DNA from: Phytoseiulus persimilis
Taxonomy: Eukaryota > Arthropoda > Arachnida > Mesostigmata > Phytoseiidae
Reading direction: 5' to 3'
Assembly: GCA_037576195.1 (NCBI GenBank)
Contig: CM075102.1
Coordinates: forward strand, 23,928,745-23,992,744
Length of the DNA: 64,000 nt
A program made the translations under genes and the position numbers. Below are positions 1 to 13,159 of the stretch, piece by piece (within the stretch, counting starts at the first letter, position 1; each line of letters begins with the position of its first letter). The notes beneath the pieces are model-generated. The model had not been told where the DNA came from. It was given only the letters and a program-made list of their open reading frames with translations, and did no database searches.

Positions 1-3000
1 ATTGAACAGGCCCGGCAGCAAAGTGATTGTTCATTTGAGGCAAGGCGTCGATGACGACGGGGATGCTTGATCAGAAAACGTGATTAAGTCGGTCGGGTGC
101 TCAATCTTCGGCCAAACTTCAAGCCAGAGCCTTCAGCACCTTGTACAGACACCTCACGTTCATGAAGCCTCTATCGATATCTGGACTAAATAAGCGAATT
201 TGCCTGCAGCCAGCCGAATACGCGGCTCGAATCTGAAGCGAGAGGGCTGACGCGGTGAAATTTAAAATAAACACAGCAAATTTGTTCACAAGCTCGTCAG
301 TCAGTATCAATCACTGGATCATCCGGTCAAGATAGTTGCCGCGCAGAACCAACCCACCGCCAGACGAGCAGCCAGCAAAGAAGGTTTTACGGCCCTTGGA
401 GAAAATAAAACGAGAAATTTTGTGTCTTTGAGGAATCACCGAAAGCTTTCCCGTTCCGGGCCCCGTCCAACCCGAAAATTCGTCGTACATAGAAGCCCGA
501 CGTTTGTTCTGGACGCGAGGAAGGCTCCTTGATGGAAACCGAGTGCGCGATCGGAATCGGCCGTGTCTTCGACGAGCGACTCCTAGAGCCGTGGGGCCCA
601 ATCTATCCCGTCGCAATCGTTTGAGGAGTTCTGCAGCCCCCAGTCCAGCGGACTTGCTTCCAGAACAGGAACTGCCGACATCGGTCGCCGCCGACTACTT
701 GTGAGTTTAAACAGATCCGAACGGAGGCTGCTGCGATCTTCGTTTCGCGCTGGCCAACGTGAGTGGCAGAGCGACACCAATTCCGCCAATTCTAGTCAAT
801 CCAAGTCTATTCCAGTCAATTTCGTTGGCTCGGCCAACCGGACGACCCACTGTGCAACCGAGTCGATTGTTGTTTAGAGTCCCAACGCCGGCCGCTCATG
901 AACGTCATCCAGCGCGCAATTGCCGGCTACCTGACTTGGTCGCGAACGCGCGCGATTGAGCACTTCTTTCTTCGGCTTGATTTGCTTCGATAGAGTTAGA
1001 GCGACCAAAAAAATTTGATCCATTGCGTCCGAAGATTGCGGACGGGAAGGGACGGACCGGTTGTGGCGTCGAACGCGGTCGCGGGATTCGTGGCCAGCAG
1101 AGGTTATGCAGGCTCGGATCCGACGCGTTTCTTCCTCCTTCTCGTTTCTCCGTCGAAGGGAGCCCACGAAATTGGTCGAATTTCATCGGACTCAGCCATC
1201 GGAAAGGATCGGACGGTCGGGCGAACTTTGGATCACGGCCCGCGGTTCGGATCATCTCGGCCAGGCAGGGCCCTCCCACCTGTAATCAAAAAGTGGAAGC
1301 AGGCGAGCCGGCGGAGGCAGGCGAACCAATAGCGAGCGCCGATAGCGGCTGGCGTTGAACGAGTAATTCACACCTTAAGCAAATACGGCGGAATCGTTTG
1401 TCTAGTTTAATGACCACAATTATGAGTTTTCGTTCAATCTCGACGGCAAAATCTTCACGGAGCATTGTGAAGTCATTGTCAGCTGGCTTGCTTCCTGACC
1501 GGCGAGGTGGCCGGGATATATGAAGCAGGCAGGCACAGGCCTTCGAGGGAAACAATGTTCCCCATACAAAGGGGCGTACAAGCGTGAGGAGGAGTATTTC
1601 ATTACCGATCTACGGCCCGATACCGAGTGACCATTTGCACAGGCGGGCGCGCGGACACTGACTCGCGCTGCCGCTCGTCCACATTCGCTTACTTACACAC
1701 ACGCGCACACAAACGAACCGCGGACGGAGACAGGTCTTAGTGATTTCTTCTTCTTCTCCTTCTTTGAAGAATTCGTTTCGGCAGGGGTGTGGCGTCCGAG
1801 CAGCGCTTTCTGACAAACGTCTCCAGCTTCATTGACCCTTCAGGTCTATCTTTTCCTCTTGGTTCTCCCTCGAGTCCTCTCTCGTCTCCGCGTTGGTTCC
1901 GAGTGCTCGACTTCCATACTCTCCCCGTTTCCAATTTTCGCACCACCTACCTCTTTCCGCGATTTCACCGCTCCCCTGCGGAAGAGTACCCAAAAAGAAT
2001 CTTCCCCGTCGCTTCCACCCCTGATGGTCGCCGATCAAACGAAAGATACGGGCTATTTCTCAAACAAGGTCTTAACCCTTTTTCTTCATTCGAATTTTTA
2101 TTTTTGCTTTTCCCCCCATTTTTCCACGTTTCCTGACTGACACACTCAGTCATATAGACGACTGTGCCGTTGCTGTTCTCGTTGTTAGTTTGCAGCGGTG
2201 TTTTTAGAAAGTCGAAGACGAATTTACACGCTAAAAAAAACTTGATTCGAACAACACAGAAGCGCAGAACAGCGAGCACGAAACGAAAACAAAAAGCTGA
2301 ATATCTGACAAGTAATGAAGAAGTCAGACGAGTTGGAGTGGGAGGCGTAAGAGGGAAGCGGCGAGAAAGAGGAAAAACAAAGAAATTTGACGTCTCAATT
2401 TTTTCATTCGTCCAAATCGCGGCCGATACATCCATCTCGGCAATCCGAACGCACGAGGATCAGAGCGAAAGAGAATATGCAAAGCTTCCAGTATGACGCG
2501 AGCTATAAAGTAGAACATGGTATGGACATGGCAGTTCATTGATCCAGGTTCGCTCTAAAGCGAGATCTTCAGGCTTCTAGCGCCTTAGCGGTTGTGTCCT
2601 GATTGTGTCTCAGGCACATGCCGACGAGAATACATCCGTGGTTAGGCCAATGCGTGAGCGGCTGGAGTCAACGCATGCGCCCGATTTCCCGCAAATTGTG
2701 GACAAGCGGTGCACGTCGCGCTGAGCATCCGACCATACCTTTGGATTCATGTTGCGCTTCCATAACCGTTACAGGAAGGCAGGAGGCTTGGCCGGTCTGG
2801 GTTCTCCTAGGTTCGTTAATAGGAGAATGTCTCATAATGAATGAAAAGAGAATAAGAGAGGTTCAATATCATGTGAGGATTTCTCGCTTCCCGATTGGAG
2901 CGAACAGATTGCATTCAGAACACTATCACATTCGATCGTTGCTCAAACAACCGAGAACAAAACAATTTTCTCCATCATCAGCGGGATCAACGAGAGCTGC

Positions 3001-3798
3001 ACGTCTGACGCCATCAGAAAGCATCAGTGGTACTTGTAGCAGATATGATCGCGAACTTCCTGAATCGTTTTAGAGAGTTCGGCATCGCCACCATTATTAT
3101 CCTGATTGTGATCACAGACAAGTCCTCGCCGCCGATTCAATACTCGTCGACGTGACTAGGTGAATGAGTGAGCTGTCGGTCCTGTCGCTGAGTGAAATCT
3201 CAAAGTTGATAAGGAGCTTTTGTCCGCCAAAAGTTCCCTCGCCGGCTTCCGAATTACACCTGCGCGGTAACCTGGCCGCTCGGCAAGTCGGTTCCGAGCT
3301 TGTCTACCTACCTCTGGCTACTTAGGTGCTCGGCGACCGCTCGGTCAAGTCGGCGACCGCTATCGAGCTACAGCCTGCTGGCTACCTTGGCTGTCGGCGT
3401 CGATCCGGCCGCGGACGTACCGCTCCTAGCGGACTGACAATCGTTTCTGAATAAGTCACGGATGAATCCGATCAAGCTCGAACGACAGACCGACCGAGGG
3501 ACAAACGTACCCTTGGACGGAACAGCGAATGAGAGAACAACCGCTCGAGCACCAAGTCGGCAGCCACCATCATACCCACCAGCGCCGACAACAACTACAT
3601 CGGACTATAACGTCATTCGTCGTCGACCGTGATTCGACAGCATCAGCAGTTGAGGCGCCGGGTCAGATCGGACGACACGATAGTTGCTTCTGCAAGTTCG
3701 TGATTCCTCGACGTCAACTGTGCGAATAATGCCAACTCCATCTCGAAGTTCATCTCCCGTAAGACGACAACTGCGATGAAGCCGACGATGATGACGAA

Positions 3799-3818
3799 GC
3801 GTTTATTATGATAAACGC
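3799..3818. repeat. Perfect 8-bp inverted repeat with 4-nt loop
   Basis: GCGTTTAT and ATAAACGC are separated by TATG. This is seen directly. It could form a small hairpin, but no T-tract or conserved RNA context follows, so no function is assigned. Confidence 0.8.
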
Positions 3819-6800
3819 AATTCGGGCAGCAACAGCGGCATCAACAACGAGCGCTCAGTCGTTTACCGCTTCAGTCGAAGCATGGTTTGTCGCTCGTCCA
3901 CGTCCTTTCGTCACAGTGTCAGGTTCAGTCCTTGTGGGTCCCCATTCATCGGACTTCTTCAAAGTGAGCAACGAGAGGACAAGTTTCCCTACGAGGTTCA
4001 GCGACTGCCCCTGGACAGGTATCCTGACGTATTTTCTGGCGGGGGAAAACGCAAAATCTTTCGATGCAGATCTGGGCTCTACCTGAAACTGAATCGTTCA
4101 GTGCTGATGCTTGGGAGCGCGGACGACCACGGTGAGAGTCGATGTCGGATTCTATCCGCTATTTCCAAAGATTCCCGCCAGCTCTGGATCACTTGAGCAA
4201 GGGGCGTCCGTTGCCTCTCTCAAAATCTCACTCGATCGCAATCGTACAGCAAACGACACATTCAGTCGAGCGTGCGCAAATGTCCAAAACAAAGCTTTCA
4301 CCCTGAGGAGCCCTGCCCCGACACCCTTCCTCGATTTGTGCCTCCAATCGGGCGCTATCGATCCCGGCCGACCGAGAAAATGCCGACAGGCTGATAGGAA
4401 TCATCTGAGAAGTTAGAACATCGTTTTCGGCACCATTTCCTATTCCGAAGCTCACCGTGGTTGACGCAGGTGACGACGCCGAACCGAAAGTCGGAACGGT
4501 ATGGGGGAGGAACAGAACGGGATTCGACCAGTGAGGGAAAACGTTATAGGAAGTCCAGAGCGTGAACAGATCTTCAGTTCATTGCTGGTTTTGGGGTTAG
4601 TAGATCCGAGCAACGAAGTCTCTGAAATCGTTTTTCCCTCAATTTTTTTCTTTCTTTTCCTGCTCAAATGGGCGTGCGTCGCTTCTCCTTGGCGAAGACG
4701 AATCTTCTTGGTTTTTGCACCAGCGTTAGGGGATCTGGCAGCTCGTTGTCGCTTTCTGTCCGCGTTGTTTCTGTGTTTACGTCTGTGTCGAGGTACCGGA
4801 GGACGTTTTGGTTGCTTAGTCGGTCGGGGGAAGGAAATGTCTAGGTGGGTGGATGTAGGAATACGTGGTCGTTCGACCGACCGACCAAGGAGCCGGCCGA
4901 CTGGGTGGGACTTGGTGAGCGCCAACATCAGTAGCACGAGCACTGGCAGTGGTCGGTGCGAGACGTGTTTGTGAGCCCATTACGTCCCGTCGACGACGCC
5001 GAAGTCGTTGGAGTCTTTTTGTCTTTGAGCCTGTTTCACAGTGGCTGCGTCCGTCTCTCGACTCCGTCGCTTCCTCCATCTCCTTATGCCGGTTGGTAAA
5101 AAGAATTTAGGAAATTCGATCCACCCGAGCAGCAGTCGCGCAGGCGATCAACGAAGCACAGCCAGTCAGTCAGAGCTGTTTGGTGCGTCCCCCCCTCCCC
5201 GAACTCAACTCCCGGCCACCGGACCCTATCAACCCAATCCGGCGTCCGCTCGTCAGTCCGTGGGTCCCTTGCAGAAGCGACCGAGGGTTCTACTGTTTGA
5301 ACAGGCGAACGTTTAGGCGTTCTTCGCTGCCACGGCTCGGTTCATCGGGGTTTTCTGTGCCGGAACGGCGTATTGGGAGACCGAATGCAACGGCACCGGA
5401 TTTCCTAGCGGACAGTGTCCACCCAGAACGGCGGGGCGTCAGCCGATGCGTTTTTCGGCAAGTTGGCGCTGTTTGAAACGGTGCTCATCGATGGCTTCCT
5501 TCCTCTCAGTTCGTCGGTCCATCCATCTGTTCGCACGCTTCGTTCATCTCTCGGCTTCGCTACGTCTTGCTAGCTCAGTGTCTTTTTCACACCCGCATGA
5601 ACAACTTAGCAAACGGTTTAGCCAATTTTCAGAAGCCGATATGGCTAGACATTCTCACCTGGCGACGTTTCGAGTCAGTACCGCCGTAGCGCGGTGGCTT
5701 GTTCCGCCATACCGCCCACGGACTTTCCGCAGCTCGCATGCGGATTAGGTGCGCGAAGCACTCTTCTCTAATAAACGTTCGAGCATATCTGGTCGCTCCT
5801 ACGGCTGCCGCTGAACTCGACGCCGAACTCCTATCAGGTTCTGTCAAGCCATAAGTCATCCGGGCGAAGAGCGTTTTTCCATAAATAAAGACGCCTGGAA
5901 CAGATGCCGATCGATCTTTAGGATGATCGGTTACCGGCTCATTGTTATGACCTCCGACACGTATCCGGCCGGCGTCTTGCCACAAGGGACAAAAGCACGG
6001 TCGAATCTACTAGAATTCCGACAAAGGAGGATCCGGCGACGCACAAGAGATCCAAACTTGGGTAACCGCGCATCATGATGAAGTTTAGGACTTTTGAAAG
6101 CTAGTTCCTCTTTCTTTCGTTTCTGTTTTTTTTTTACCCCTAGAACAGTCGCTGATGACGTCAGTGGTGGTCGCTGGCCATCTGTGCGGGACGAACTTCG
6201 CTCTAGTTCCCTCAAAAAAGTGGCGGCGACTCCTTCCTGTAGCCATCGGAATGAACTTCATCAGAATGGAGCGCTCGCCTCTTCCTAGTGTATACGATGC
6301 TCGTTCGATCGCTGCCAAAAACGTTTGCAGGTGTCCACTGCGAGTCTCAGTGAGCAGTAGATGGACGTGGACGAGAGGGCGGAGAAGTGGATGCACGGGG
6401 CGTTGTAGGAACGACGCTTTGGATGGCTAAAGACAAACAGATTGTCGTCATTGTCGCATTCGTCATCGTCGACGAGGTTTTCTGACTCGAATGGGTAGAA
6501 ACAAACGGGAGAAGGAGGCGATCACCACTGTTCCCGAAGTTCGCTGATTCTTTTTTTCCTCGCTGTTTACTCCGTTTTGTTCCTAAATGACGGATTCTTC
6601 TACGCGCCATTGTGTTAGGAGACGATTTGTGGAGCAGGAACGGCGACTGCAGCTGCCGCCAGCAGGAACAGGACGACGACGACGCGTCGAAGGTATGGAC
6701 CGAGGAAAAGAAGAGTAGCCGTGGCAGGGGAAGAGATGGGTGCTTTCGGATGAGACCCTAAAGTCATCGAAACGGAGCCGACAAAATGCCTCGAAACAAT

Positions 6801-8460
6801 GACGATTGAGGGAGTCGTTCCGCTTGGCTGTGCGCCATTCCGAAGGATTCGACGCGAAATTCCACACTCGGCTCCATATTCCAGATCATCTTCAAATTCT
6901 TAACGACAACCTGGTGGAGGCGACGGGTTTCTAGCGAGAAAAGTTCCTTTCGTCGTTTTCGGAAGCCGCTCACAAGCCTTCCGAGGCTACGCAAAGGTTA
7001 CCTCAACAGAGCCACCCGCCCGCCGTGACCTCATACACCAAGTTGTGCATACACGAGTGATTGGGGGCGCTCAAGAGAGGGTTTGAATCGGCAGGTACTC
7101 GCTGAAGAAGCTCATGGAGTATTTTCAGTCGGACGACCGAAACGAGTCGAAGGTCTCTGGAATGCTCCCGAAGTCTAATTCTCTACGAGAAGTGCATTCG
7201 ATGCGGATTGAAACGGAGAGGGAGGTTCGCCTGATGGCCGCGTAGGTCCGCAACAGTGTGTCGATCAAACTGTCGATATTGATACAAAGTCTCAAGAACT
7301 AACGGATAAACGCATAGGGAATTTGTCAACTTCCTTTAAAGAAAATAACTCAACCACGCCCAATGTGATTGCAGCATTCATGCTTCCTTTTGTCGGATCT
7401 TTGTGCCTGTGCCCTTTTCAAGCGAGAGAGAGAGAGAGCAACGCAGCAGTCGCGGGTCCACTTGAAAGATGTGACGTCCAAGATTATATGAATAAGATCT
7501 GAGGGTGAACCAGCCAGCGGCGCTGTCGAAGGATTCACATCGGAACGAGCTGGTGCCGACTCGGACTCTCGACGCGATGAGAAGAGAGCTTCCGAAATGC
7601 CGCAGCCGCCGGTTCATGTCGGAAAATTTTGATGCTGATTCCGTCGAGAGTAAGAGCCCTCGGGATTTCCACGCCCGTTGGCGACTGCCCATTCGCAAGT
7701 TCCTTTCGCCCGTCCGAAAAATCAGGGCTGCTGAAGATCGGGATCGGGCGAACAAGGTGACAGCAATGGCGAAGGAATCCACCTATTTAGTGGCATCGAA
7801 TTTATTTCGGCCAGCTACAGCTGTGTGGAGCCGGAGATTACGTTTTTGTGTCGTTCCTGATCATCGGAGGAAGAAGAGCGTTTGACGAGATGGCATCCGC
7901 TATTGATGAGATCCGCCGAGGCCGGTCCTCTCCGATTTAACAGACTTTTTATTCATAAGTGTCGTTGTTTCCTTTGATCCCCGGGCTGAAGCTCCGCATG
8001 AAAAGATTGCTAGGCAGCTTCGATTTTGTGCTTGTTACTACTTCTGACGCCGCCGCCGCTAGGATATGACGTTTCTGGCGTGAAAGACTTCGTAGATTAG
8101 CAGGCGTTATGGATCATTTCGAAGCGCATCTAGCATCCGACACAGACGACACAAATCATTTGGCGGATTCGGTTAGAAGAGAAACAATCAGAGCAACCAA
8201 AGGAGAACCGGGGCGAGCGAGCGAGTAGATGCGTCTCAGGAACACAATGACAATGAGACTTCGTCCCCTCCATCCATCCATCCGTGCGTCCCCAAGTCCG
8301 TCCATCGGCCGCTCGCTCACTGGTGACTGGGTCGGTGCGCGGCGGCCCTCATTTCGCCGGCATTAGAGCTGGCTAGCGTTTAAGAACTCTTTTGTTACGA
8401 TTTCTGCCATTCTTCTCCTCTGTATGTCTGATAGATTCGTCTTCTTCTAGTTATTTTCAG

Positions 8461-8713
8461 CGTTTTCTGTCTGTTGTCGTAGCTCTAGCGGTCGTCGGCT
8501 ATTATTACGAGATTTCTCGCTCGTTGCGGCTTTTGTTGTCGCGGTTGTGTTCGCGGCTCCCTCGTTCCGATCCCAAAACGTTAGTTGACGCTCGGCGTAA
8601 CGTTGGAGTCGGAATGACATTCGGAAAACACCGGGATCCGAAGAATTATCCACAAAGTTTCGTGGCCTTCGCTCACTGCACCCTGAGAGGCTCTTCTAGC
8701 TCGTGCCACTGAC
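8461..8713 (+). CDS. Exon-like open block with a hydrophobic segment (unrecognised)
   Basis: A pyrimidine-rich tract ending in TTATTTTCAG precedes 8461, and a donor-like GTGAGT starts at 8714. One frame is open from 8392 to a TGA at 8710-8712. The translation opens with a hydrophobic run (FLSVVVALAVVGYYY) followed by an Arg/Leu-rich stretch, as for a membrane anchor with a basic flank. The stop falls one base before the donor, so this would be a final coding exon followed by an intron in the 3' UTR, which is unusual. No upstream exon with a compatible phase was found and no family was recognised. It may be a chance open frame between chance splice motifs. Confidence 0.15.
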
Positions 8714-9543
8714 GTGAGTAACCAGAGTACGGCCGACCTCGTGTACAGGTGCGATCTTCATCGGTTCGGTTACCATGAGAACCAATCCGGAGGTAGGCGC
8801 CTTAGCGACAGCTCGGAGTGCCAGCCATGAGCCCGAGCCTCCAGTTCCCGATGTGACCTCCTTCTCGATACGGGAAGCGAAACGTCCTCATGTTGGACTC
8901 TCTTTGCTCAGCCACCTCGTGTTCAAAACTATCCTCATGCATTTAGTCATATTCGACGAATTCGACGTGTGGTGGAAGTGTGCCTCGAACTTTCAGTTCA
9001 CAACATCGCGTTGGAAGCTTCGACTTTTTATCACCAGGTCATGAATCCGATCGTGCCCGTTGCGATGTCGGCCATCGCATGCGTGAATGTGGGTTTCCCA
9101 TCCTTTTAGCCGATCGCGATGCCCTGAACAACCAAACCTGCGTCTGTTTTCTCGCAACACACCGGAACACGTTGTAGAGAACCGTATCAAATAGCCACAA
9201 ACGCGTCCTACTCTATGATAACCAGGGAAAACAGAACTGCATGCAACGATATATCCAAGAGTACTCCCCCGATCGGACATCACGGAGCCCCCGGTTTCCC
9301 CGTTTCCGGTGGACACAACTCTCGATTGAATGCATGCAGCGGGGGCGTCCTATCATAGCTGCCCGAATCGAAGTAGAAAAAAAACTTCAAGCGAGATAGG
9401 AGACTGGAACTCTTGGGAAACGTCATTCAAAAGGGAAAGGCAGTATTAGTCGCGTTCAACCTACGAAGTTCTATCGGCGCGCGAATCGCCATCCACAAGG
9501 AGCTACAACGCATGAGGATTTAGCGGTGAGAGAGAGTAATTTG

Positions 9544-9603
9544 GATTCGGGTAACTGGGACCTTGGTGAGTGAGATTCGGGTAACTGGGAGTCGGGTAAC
9601 TGG
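9544..9603. repeat. Short tandem repeat, 30-bp period
   Basis: GATTCGGGTAACTGGGA occurs at 9544-9560 and 9574-9590, and a shortened copy (TCGGGTAACTGG) at 9592-9603. On the minus strand it gives repeated QLPDS/QLPES pentapeptides inside an open frame at 9471-9713. There is no sign that this frame is a real gene. Confidence 0.85.
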
Positions 9604-11049
9604 TACCCGACAAGCGGGGGAGCAGCGCCCTTCGTGTTTGAGGACCCCGTGGCCATCATCGAACATAGATTGTCTCTGAGTGCCCAAGGTTGCTCGACCT
9701 CGTTTGCGGGCATCGTTTAATCCTCAGGACCAACGAAATCATCCGTGGAGAATGGATCCTAAATGATTCCGATTGGAAGCTGAGGGTTAAGGAAAAAGGA
9801 GCGGCATTGAATTCCCTCAGAGCTCTGGACTCCTCTTACGACGCAGATTGGTTAGCGTACTGCGTCCGAAGTATTCTTGGTGACTCGGTGGCTTGAATGA
9901 GCCTATGTCATGTCTGGGATGGTTTTTATTCCAATTTCCTAAAAATACGAGCCCCCACATCAGCTCAGATTCTGACCGGAGATCCTCATTTCTGCCGTCA
10001 TTTGAGACTCCGTTTTTTTTGGCCGGAGCGCGAACAACCGAAGGAACATCTTCCGGTGAGGCCGCGAGGCGCTCGATCCACTGGAACGGCCTTGGTAGCG
10101 GTTTGCGGAGCGAGCTCTCATCGAGTAACGGGAATCAGAACCTATGACTTGGGGAAAAAAACTGAATTGAAAATAGCCCAGCCCGCGCGGTTATTTTGGG
10201 TAGTGCTGCACGAACAACGATCTCGATACCTCAGCTACCTGACGAAGCTGAACCTGATGATGAGAATTCGTGGATTCGCAAGTTCAGCCTTCGAAGCTCA
10301 AGACGTTCTTCTCCGCCGCACGCCTCAGCCGAGCTCATCAAAGGCTGATGACTCAGGGAATCCAGCGTTGGAGAAAAGACGGTAAAGTTCATTCACACCG
10401 GTAGACAGATGAGAATATATTACCTGCCTCCTGTGTGTGTTTCTGTGCGCGCGAAACTGATGATCGCTGCCAGTTTGCTCGAGGCTCGATGAGATCACGA
10501 TAAGACGCTCACTCGAGAACTCACACCTCCATCCGCACACACTGATATTTGACTAGATAGCCTTGTTCTTCTTGAGAGGAAAAAAATGAGAAGGAACAAT
10601 CTACGGTCCCTTGTTTACAGAGCGCGACAGGCGCGCGAGGTCTCTTTTCTCGCCTTCTGGTTCCACTCTCTTCGGCGCCGTCAACAACTGAATTATACAT
10701 TCTGCGGATCTTATCTTCGCGCAACAGTTCGATATTTATTTTATTTTTCCTTTGTGACTTTCAGTAACGCGGGAAGGTCTTCAAGATGGGGAATCGATGA
10801 TAAGTTTCCGAGCGAACGTTGAGTCATTTCGTCGCCGCTGGACGGCGTGCGTCGATCACAGCGGCAGTCTGAATCAGTGGCGATCGGACCGAAAACCAAT
10901 CCAACTCGACCGCGGATAAAATTCATTCCGATTTGATGTCTCGACTCGCAGGCCTCAGGTGCTAAAAGTTTCGTAATGTAGGGAATTCACCAATCAATGA
11001 GAAGTGTATTACACGATCGCCAGTTCGACGTCGCGGGATTCGTGACGGG

Positions 11050-11105
11050 GGACGCCTTTTTAATTTATTTACGTAAGAAAATTTCTATTTACATCTGGCT
11101 CTGCC
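11050..11105. promoter_or_regulatory. AT-rich island with bZIP- and Fox-like sites
   Basis: An AT-rich block in GC-balanced surroundings contains TTTATTTACGTAAG. That joins a forkhead-type core (reverse complement GTAAATAAA) to the palindrome TTACGTAA, the kind of site bound by C/EBP and PAR bZIP factors. TAATTTATTT lies beside it. The motifs are seen; enhancer activity is inference. Confidence 0.2.
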
Positions 11106-12406
11106 TTCTTCAACGAAGCAGCGCCGGCTCAGATTACCGAGGTGTTAAGAGCCTGAAAAATTACTTCTGCGTGAGTCGAGTGGAACATTGATTGTCTACA
11201 TTGTAAATTAGTTTTCGCTCGACTCGCTCGCCGGGCGTCGTTGATTCTTAATTTCTGGCCCGGCGGCTTCACCGCAAGTTTCTTCATTTATATGCGGAGC
11301 GAGAAACTGATTTTGCCTCGAAGGAAGTTTTCCCTTCTTGGAAAACGACCAAAGAACGAGCTCGGCAACCATCGCCAGAAAGTTATTTGCAAGTAGGGAG
11401 TCCATAGCTCAAGACTACGCGGTTCCGAAGAAACAGTGATTGAGCAGGTAAATTACCCAAATCTTGACTCTCAACCGGTCGTACGGACGGCGAACACAAT
11501 CCCCTGGCCCGGCGAAACCCAAACAAGCTGAGGGCTCGAGTCGAGGAAGCGACTGGCAGAAAACCGACCTAAACAGCAATAGTCCGCGGAAGTCAGGATT
11601 ACAAGGAACAAAGTTACGTCATCTCAGATGCAAGAACGGCTCTTTGTTGGAGGTTTCAAGGTAAGCAGAAGGAGAGCACAGGGTGATTCGGCGGTGGCAT
11701 AGTTTTTTCATGGGGGTCACGTTCCGACTGCTGATGAGACAAGATACAATACTAGAAGCGCTGTTGGAGAGCTAAGGAAGAGTCGGGGCTTAGGGGGAGT
11801 GTACAACGACATGCCACTAAAACAAGCAAACCACAACAACAGCCGAACAACTCGGTCATTTCACTTCGCTATCTCTGGACTCCTGCTCCTTATTGATCCT
11901 CAAAGAAAACAGAGAACAAGCGGAATTCGTTTGAGCTAGACAGAATACAGATGCGCATACCGTGCTTTGCACAACCCAACGGCAACCGAAGAACGCGATC
12001 TCAACCGGAATTTCGCATCTTCGACTCCGGATGATTCCAGCTCAGATGTCCGTAGCTCCCTTCAAATCCATCGAGCAATTCTCTAAATTGCCGCCCATCC
12101 CGTTCTAGGCTTGTGATTGAGCTTATCGAGAGAACTGAATCTTCTCCGAGCTGACCGTACGCGCAGTTGCGAAAATTTGAGTTTACGATTGTTGGTGACT
12201 GCTAGGGATGCTCTGAGGGTTAGAGGAAGCTTAGAAGCCGTCGGAAGCGGTAAAACCCTGGAAAAACGGAAGGAGCTCGAACCAGATCGAACCGAACCTC
12301 TCAACGCATCTAGTTGTCCGGTGTGGGAACGTGTGTGAATGTCGAATGCGACGCCTTTCTTCGCGCAGGCTGACATGGGGATTTGCGAGGTAAACGACGA
12401 CAGATG

Positions 12407-12458
12407 GCGATTCTTAGAATATGGTTTCCTGGAAAAGTGAGATCATTTTCTGAATCGC
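12407..12458 (+). ncRNA. 52-nt hairpin with a bantam-like seed on its 3' arm (weak candidate)
   Basis: GCGATTC at 12407-12413 pairs perfectly with GAATCGC at 12452-12458. Inside are a 2x2 mismatch, a 5-bp segment, a 2-nt bulge and a 6-bp segment closed by a 10-nt loop. The 3' arm starts, just after the loop, with TGAGATCATTTT at 12438-12449. That equals the first 12 nt of fly bantam, whose mature strand also lies on the 3' arm. Against it: the bases after the seed diverge from the AAAGCTGATT ending known from arthropod bantam, the stem is short (about 18 pairs), and the flanks do not extend it as a primary microRNA should. It is most likely a chance hairpin. Confidence 0.1.
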
Positions 12459-12638
12459 GCAATTCTCACAACGGCTCGCAATAACGTCAATCCAGATTGA
12501 TCATTCTTCGGGAATTCCTCGGCAAACATTTCTCTCCCGGGCTTATGGAAAGATCGCGAGTCCGTCGAGTCGATTACGCAGGTGAAGGCAGGGAAGGAGG
12601 TGGTAGTTGTCGACGGAACGGGCATTCTCCTGCCGAGG

Positions 12639-13154
12639 ATGGAACCCAGGAGACCGACGGCTGGCACGGTTCGCCCATCAAGGGCCTTCGAGGCAATCTA
12701 TCGCATCCTACGGAAGTCAAGGACCGAGTTACGTCCTCTGCGCTTCGAGGATATTTCGATCAGGACGAAGGTTCTCGCCCGCGTTTCTCCTGAGCTTGCT
12801 CACGAATCGATGGATATACGTAACTCGAATATCTGGCGATTGATCTTTCGTAGAACAAGCTGTGTCTGTGCACTTGTGCAAACAGGGGAATATTTTCACA
12901 TTTGTAGGACAGATGAGCAAGGCTGGAGGATCCCGATCGGGTCCGATTTCAAGGAGTTCGGTTTGGATTTCCGCTCCCCTCCGATTTCTCGAGACCTTCG
13001 GATCTGGATCAGTTTTCTTTCTCAGCTCGCACCAGAGGCATTTGATACTTTATGGAGTTTTTTTTGTGCTTGTCGGCCGATTCTAGATCGTCAACAACTC
13101 CCTAGAGAGGTGTGTCGACGGCCAATCGAAACGCTCCATTGCCTCCTTCACTGA
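12639..13154 (+). CDS. Unrecognised open frame, about 171 residues from ATG
   Basis: The frame is open from 12501, after a TGA at 12498-12500, to a TGA at 13152-13154: 217 codons. The ATG at 12639 has A at -3 and G at +4, a good eukaryotic start context. By hand count, GC is about 56, 43 and 53 percent at codon positions 1, 2 and 3; the low second position is what coding sequence usually shows. The predicted chain is soluble-looking, Arg-rich and mixed alpha/beta in character, with several Cys in its middle and end and no clear membrane segment. The codons upstream of the ATG also read well (NISLPGLWKDRESVES), so the block might be an exon that begins further 5'. No family was recognised. A chance frame cannot be excluded. 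Confidence 0.35.
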   Translation: MEPRRPTAGTVRPSRAFEAIYRILRKSRTELRPLRFEDISIRTKVLARVSPELAHESMDIRNSNIWRLIFRRTSCVCALVQTGEYFHICRTDEQGWRIPIGSDFKEFGLDFRSPPISRDLRIWISFLSQLAPEAFDTLWSFFCACRPILDRQQLPREVCRRPIETLHCLLH

Positions 13155-13159
13155 CAGAC

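Larger units (their letters stand above)
1..12400. other. No convincing gene; intergenic or intronic sequence
   Basis: No open frame here has a recognisable family or a consistent exon-intron layout. Frames up to about 160 codons occur on both strands, often opposite each other, which chance allows at this GC content. The stretch holds simple repeats ((CATC)3 at 8271-8283, a CGGCGACCGCT direct repeat at 3331-3341 and 3351-3361), pyrimidine-rich segments around 1700-2150 and 8400-8460, and AT-rich islands near 11060. A TATAAAG at 2504-2510 has a TTCATT about 34 nt downstream, which is too loose to call a promoter. A good donor-like CAAG|GTAAGC lies at 11657-11666, but the matching acceptor leaves a stop codon in the frame that is otherwise open. 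Confidence 0.5.

Noticed and set aside
11448..11660. Exon ending at a strong GTAAGC donor
   Set aside because: The only nearby acceptor places a TAA in the frame that is otherwise open.
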